NCBI GenBank assembly: GCA_039519185.1
Contig: CM076848.1
Coordinates: forward strand, 56,012,778-56,076,777
From: Astragalus membranaceus
Lineage: Eukaryota > Streptophyta > Magnoliopsida > Fabales > Fabaceae
Direction of reading: 5' to 3'
Length of the DNA: 64,000 nt
A model generated the notes under the pieces. That model was not told the origin of the DNA and did not search any database. It saw only the letters and a list, made by a program, of their open reading frames with translations. Shown one piece after another: positions 59,601 to 64,000 of the stretch. The stretch's first letter is position 1. Each line of letters begins with the position of its first letter. The translations under genes and the position numbers were made by a program.

Positions 59601-62600
59601 TTAAATCATCAAATTCAACAAATAATTAATTTACCACTTGAAAAGCAATTTAACTGAAGTTTAAGCATAACCATACAGCATAAAAATGGCAAGGAAAAGC
59701 TAACTCAATTTATTTATTAATATTTTTAATAGAAACTTATTATTTGGAATCTTTTAAACATGATATGATGATCAGTTATTTGGTTGTTTTAAACTAAGAA
59801 CAAAAAAATGGAAAACTGAAATAGAACTTCATCGAACTGTATTTTAGACAGTATATACATACACTTTAATATAAAATAGATATGTTGTATGAAATATACT
59901 TTACTTACTTCTTTTACAATTTGTGAAATCTAACTTTGTAATTAACACAAATTCAAACTTACGGAAAAATTTGTCCATGATATGGGACTAAATGATGGAG
60001 CGTAAAGAGCTAACAACAAAGCAGGCTAAATGTCATTGATATGAGAACATTGCGTTGAATGGGTTGTCAGAAAAGAAAAGATAGGATTAAGAATGAAAGT
60101 ATTAGAGAGGATTTTAGGGTAGCACCTATTATGCAAAAAAAGAAAAAAAATATAAAAGTCTGGCCTTTGGTGGTTTGGGCATTTGTAGAAAAGCACCAGT
60201 TAGAAGGATAGCCCAATAATTAGAGGTAGAGGGAGATCAAGAAAGACTATTGGGATTTAAGAAGGATTTCGATCTGAGTGTTTTGTCATTTGACGTGGTT
60301 TATGATAGAACATTAGGGTGTGTTCAAGTTCAATCCATAAAGTTGACTCCACCTAGTGAGAAAAGATTTTTGTTGTTATTGGAACTCCTAAAAATCGTGG
60401 TTAATAAAGTTCGTTTAGTGATTATTGAGTTGTGACACCTTGGTATATCCATTAACCAAGTCAACACTTCATTAACCACGTGTGTGAATTGTACCAACAA
60501 AAGTGATGTCAATTTTTGGTGTCCCAGTTTGATGTTCAAATACTACAACTGTATAAACTATTTAATATAACCCAAGAAAATATAAAATAGTAAACCTTAG
60601 GTCATAATAAGTATATATAAACGAAAAACCTTGTATAAAGGATGAATACTTTAAGGGAAAAAACAAGAGCACAAATGGAGGGAAAAGTGTACTTGAATCT
60701 GTTCAGTTACAAATGGCAATGTTACTTTTACTGGAAGTTTCCATTATTCACAACCAATAATGGATTGAAAAAATAGAAAGCACAAAACACAAACATACAG
60801 AGAGGGAGGATACATTACTTATAGCATTCAAAGATCAATGTAAAGAAACTTCTGCTCTACCTGTTGAAAGCACAATAGTATCTTTTGCACGGCCTTCAAC
60901 AACAATCACCCCGCCAGAATTACGACTCCGCCCAGCTGAATGGTAGGGAACAATCCAGCCTATATCACCAGTATTCAGCCATCCATCCCTATCTAAAACC
61001 TGATTTGTAGCTGAAGGATTCTGATACAAGAATAGGACATGTAATGTAACTGACACAACTACGTCCAGCATGCGTCAGTAAGACCCCATGACATGAATGT
61101 AATGTGAGCTCTTAAGTTGCAAAATTTTGACTGCTGCTATGACCATTAGACAAGTTGATCATATATATTAGGAGAAAGGTGTTGCATAACAGAAAGATTT
61201 CTTCATTCCAAGAATACTTGCACAGCATCTCATAATGAGCCTTTTATAAGCCCTTGCTCAATATTCAAGTTTAGCAGACAATCAAATATTTACAAATGAA
61301 CAAAACTATAACTTTAGCATAAAGAAGCTATTCTAAAAAGCTCAATATAATAGTAGTATGCATGCTTTCATATCTGCCATACGCGTAACGCATCCAACAA
61401 AATTGTTATGAATTTTTCATATAAGCTCTCTCTTTCTTTCTGACTCACTCACACACACACAGAAAACACACTCATACATGTCAAGCCAGGACAGAGTAAG
61501 TTTGCATTTTGACAAAGTAGATTACCTTGTAATATCCCTTCATCAATGGTGGGCCCTTGACTTTCAACATTCCCTTTGAACCAGGTGGAAGAACTTCACC
61601 AGTTTCAGAATCTACAACTTTGAATTCCGTATCCTTAATTGGATGCCCAACAGATCCAATAACCTTCAAAAGATTGCATGTGTAATGTTTTCGGATAAAA
61701 GCACCACTCTTTCCAGACTCAATAACAAATTTAAAGAATGCAAATTATGTAATTATTGCAAATACTTTATTTATCCCATTGTTACCAAATAATAGTTATT
61801 CTCAATTTTTACTTTAAATTTTTTCAATTCTTCAAATTAAGAAAAAAAATAATAAAATGTTATATAGTTGGACCAAGGAAGAGAAAAGAGTAGGAACTCA
61901 AAATTTTAGTTACAGTACATGTTTAACCTTTTTTATAAGTAGAACCACAGTTGATACCAGCGACACAAAGTGGCCTACCCCAAAAACACTACTGTGGAAT
62001 AGCAGATAGTGTGGTGTCTGTTATTATAATATTTTTATATATAAATGCACAGAAGTTGGAATATTACTGAAAATTCATGAACTATTCACAACTAATAATA
62101 TAATGTCATAGACATAGTACTTGAGCAAAACATACAAGTAGATAGCAACAAACGTAAAGGAAACAAATAAATTTAAGCCTAAAACTCCCAAAATGCCCCA
62201 TTCCTCCCCTGGTGCACACAATAGAACTGCTATTTGGAAAATAGCCGCCAGCTACTGATCTGCTCTGCTCCACCACTATTGACAACTATGAGTAGAACAA
62301 GTTACAGAACAGACAAATTATGTGTTTAAGAAAATGATAATTGGGATGATATTATGCAGTTTATAAATATGGCTTACATTACAACTAAGTCGTCGAGCAG
62401 CAACAACTGGTGAAGTTTCTGTCAAACCATATCCATTCTGCAAGTTCAAACCAATAGCCTGCATTTTATTAATAAAAAATGTGAGAAAAATGCCAAAAGG
62501 AAAATTCTTGCTCGAGAGTAACAAACATGAGAAGTAACAAACCTCAAAAAAATTATCAACATGAGAAGGTAAGCTACCACCACCACTAATTCCAGCCTGC

Positions 62601-63994
62601 AGAGTGCCAAAAAGTTTTGTTTGTAATGAGCAGAAAAGTGATCCATTTCCAAAATCATGAATAATGACACGATATGGCATGTAGTTTAGAAGAATATTTT
62701 ATATCACAAGATAAGGGGGTACCAAGGGGCAATCCCTAACATACAGGGGTATAAAATGAAGATTCGGACAAATGGGAGAGGAAATAATATAGCATCTACG
62801 ATTACAATACAACCAAAAAAAAGGGGAAACTAAACTGAAAGACAATTAGACCCCCTGTCATCTGCACAAGGGTTTCATATTCCTTTGCAAAGCTGGAATC
62901 AACGCACAATTATGCTCGGATTGTATAAACGCCTTTTGTGAAAATTCCTATGTTAGTGTCTAACCAAAGGTACCGTACCAGGGCCACATCCATCTTCCAT
63001 GCACTATATTACTTCTATTGCTGTTGAAGACCTCCACCACAGTGGAAGAAAAGTTTATCTTTCGCTAAAAAGATCACGAAGGTGCTATTTTTAGAGGGCA
63101 ATCAGAATAGCATAACAGTAGAAAACCTTTAGCTTATTGTTCCAAATTCCAAAGTACTACTTCGATGTACCATCTACCATAGCAACTTCATAGTGCTAAA
63201 TAAAATAATATGTGCTCTATCTATACCTTTTACACACATAAAATAAGCAGATTACTTTACAAAACTTTTCTAAAAAAAAATAAATTGTTATTAGAACCCT
63301 ATGTTAAACTGAAGAGCAAACAAAAAGTAAAGCCTTCAGTTGAACTCTACTTACATGCCAATATCCGAGGTAAATGTTTATTGTAATGCTGCCACTAACA
63401 GCCCCATTGAAAATTATTTTTGAGAATACACTCTTACTATCCAAGTCTCACCAGACCTTACAAAGTTAATTTACAGAGAAAGAATTATGAGCAAGGACAT
63501 GGTTGAAAATGTTACATAGGCAAACAATTGACAGAAAAATATGAATGAGCTTTCAGAAAAAGTACAGCAGAACAATTTTTGGCAAAAATTTTAAGGATTT
63601 AGGAAACATTATCCACTCTGGAGACTGGAGGTTAATTAAATCAATAGAGACTGCTCAAAAATCACATTTTAACAATCTTTAACCTATTCAGTTGCAACAT
63701 GTTCATAAACTGGAAATATTTTCCCCAAAGCTTTTTGCAAAGAGACAGTCAGTCAGTATAGCATACCACAGAGGAGACTAAATAAAGTAAAAACATAAAA
63801 TACTCTTTTATAAAGCATAGTAAAGAATAAAAGACCTTCGACATTCCAATAGCTGAATGGATTTTACTGTAGACCAATTTCTTTGCCAGCATATGAACTG
63901 GATATAATATTGCAGCTATAACTCTTGCCCATAACCAGTCCAACATTGAAAAGAGATAGGAAGGCGACTTCTGATTCTTTGTTAAACATTTACC
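56615..63994 (-). CDS. Long-chain acyl-ACP synthetase (AAE15/AAE16 type), tandem copy 2, C-terminal half (continues past window)
   Basis: Nine exons equivalent to exons 10-18 of copy 1 are present: 63836-63994, 62543-62596, 62378-62458, 61526-61663, 60861-61020, 59372-59451, 58940-59085, 56786-56843, 56615-56707. Exon lengths match copy 1 exactly except 58940-59085, which has one extra codon. Borders are GT..AG and all junction phases agree, with no stop. Visible motifs: AGISGGGSLPSHVDNFFE, LQNGYGLTETSPVVAARRL, DGWLNTGDIGWIVP, EGRAKDTIVLSTG, PTMKIRRDKV and the end QIENLYK. The copy looks functional as far as seen, and is closer than copy 1 to the Arabidopsis protein as I recall it (for example WLWARVIAAILYPVHMLAKK). 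Role as for copy 1: ATP-dependent loading of fatty acids onto ACP in plastids. Confidence 0.92.
57150..58690 (+). mobile_element. Degenerate Ty1/copia fragment in the penultimate large intron of copy 2
   Basis: A plus-strand gag-pre-integrase remnant lies at about 57370-57660 (PLVLNNFLIVPYTTR and YSVWHFRLGYPLFQF). A polypurine-like GAGAGGGGGTG is at 58339-58349. Two related LTR pieces share GCTGCCAGCTAAGGTT at about 57211 and CTGCCAGCTAAGGTTAG at about 58409, with GTTAGCTGAAC / GTTAGTTGAAC just upstream. Integrase and reverse transcriptase are gone. Exact ends are not determined. Confidence 0.55.
59086..59371. other. Intron of copy 2 with direct-repeat stretch
   Basis: CTCAAAACCATGGTT-like text repeats (AAAACCATGGTTAAGG at 59139, AAAACCATGGTTGTAAGG at 59175). 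A CGATGTGGGACT phrase at 59241 occurs also at 43282, and belongs to a dispersed non-coding plant repeat. Confidence 0.45.
60110..60400 (+). pseudogene. 3' end of an RTE-type LINE, heavily decayed
   Basis: On the plus strand, WWFGHL is followed by SPIIRGRGRSRKT and VYDRTLG, then ACTCCACCTAGTGAGAAAAG and TTTTTGTTGTTATTGG. Plant RTE-type LINEs end in the same order: W-GH-, RGRGRPKKTW, DR--WR, then 'CCACCTAGTGGGATAAGGC-TTGTTGTTG'. Several stops interrupt it. It is in antisense orientation inside an intron of copy 2. Confidence 0.72.
60431..60860. other. Remainder of the intron between exons 14 and 15 of copy 2
   Basis: AT-rich; nothing further recognised. Confidence 0.45.
62597..63835. other. 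Large intron of copy 2 between exons 10 and 11
   Basis: 1239 bp, against 79 bp (43987-44065) in copy 1. It must hold an insertion or expansion, but I recognised no element ends. Confidence 0.55.
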
Positions 63995-64000
63995 CTGCAA

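Overview
The window is eukaryotic, a gene-poor, repeat-rich stretch of a dicot nuclear genome. Large introns with GT..AG borders, a DYW-class pentatricopeptide repeat (PPR) gene, a plastid acyl-ACP synthetase gene and five structurally complete LTR retrotransposons all indicate a flowering plant. A legume is my best guess, but the sequence does not prove it. Everything here comes from reading the sequence by eye; no search was run.

Layout. Bases 1-145 hold the first coding codons of a selenium-binding protein gene (minus strand, running off the left edge). A 746-bp non-autonomous hAT-type element with a perfect 8-bp target duplication follows at 1850-2595. From 3184 to 34810 lies a block of about 31.6 kb made of nested retroelements. 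A Ty3/gypsy Tat-lineage element (3184-18725, minus) carries a spliced antisense extra ORF and a 36/45-bp minisatellite, and is itself interrupted by an Athila-like non-autonomous element (10271-15886, plus). To its right, an old Ty1/copia relic (minus strand) is split by a nearly pristine Tekay/Del chromovirus with an intact 1453-residue gag-pol (19474-28352) and by a Reina-type chromovirus (29579-34704). Each of the four younger elements has a perfect 5-bp target duplication.

The right half carries the host genes. An intact 614-residue DYW PPR gene (35881-37725, plus) faces, tail to tail, an 18-exon gene for a long-chain acyl-[acyl-carrier-protein] synthetase of the AAE15/AAE16 type (38804-53674, minus). 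All 18 exons can be placed in frame (723 residues), even though a copia element with two identical LTRs (45754-50780) sits in intron 4. A second, tandem copy of the same gene runs from 56615 past the right edge; nine exons of it are visible. The order selenium-binding protein, PPR, acyl-ACP synthetase matches what I recall of the Arabidopsis At4g14030/14040-At4g14050-At4g14070 locus, so the retroelement block appears to have expanded one interval of an old conserved gene neighbourhood.

By hand counts of LTR differences, insertion order is Tat (about 4%), Reina (about 1%), Athila-like (about 0.6%), Tekay/Del (about 0.1%), intronic copia (0). The least ordinary features are the Tat minisatellite with its 252-bp higher-order period inside a likely intron of the antisense gene, the reiterated ACGTTATAACGT palindromes of the Athila-like element, the CACCGCTTT reiteration in the Tekay/Del LTRs, and a duplicated gene tail shared by both synthetase copies.
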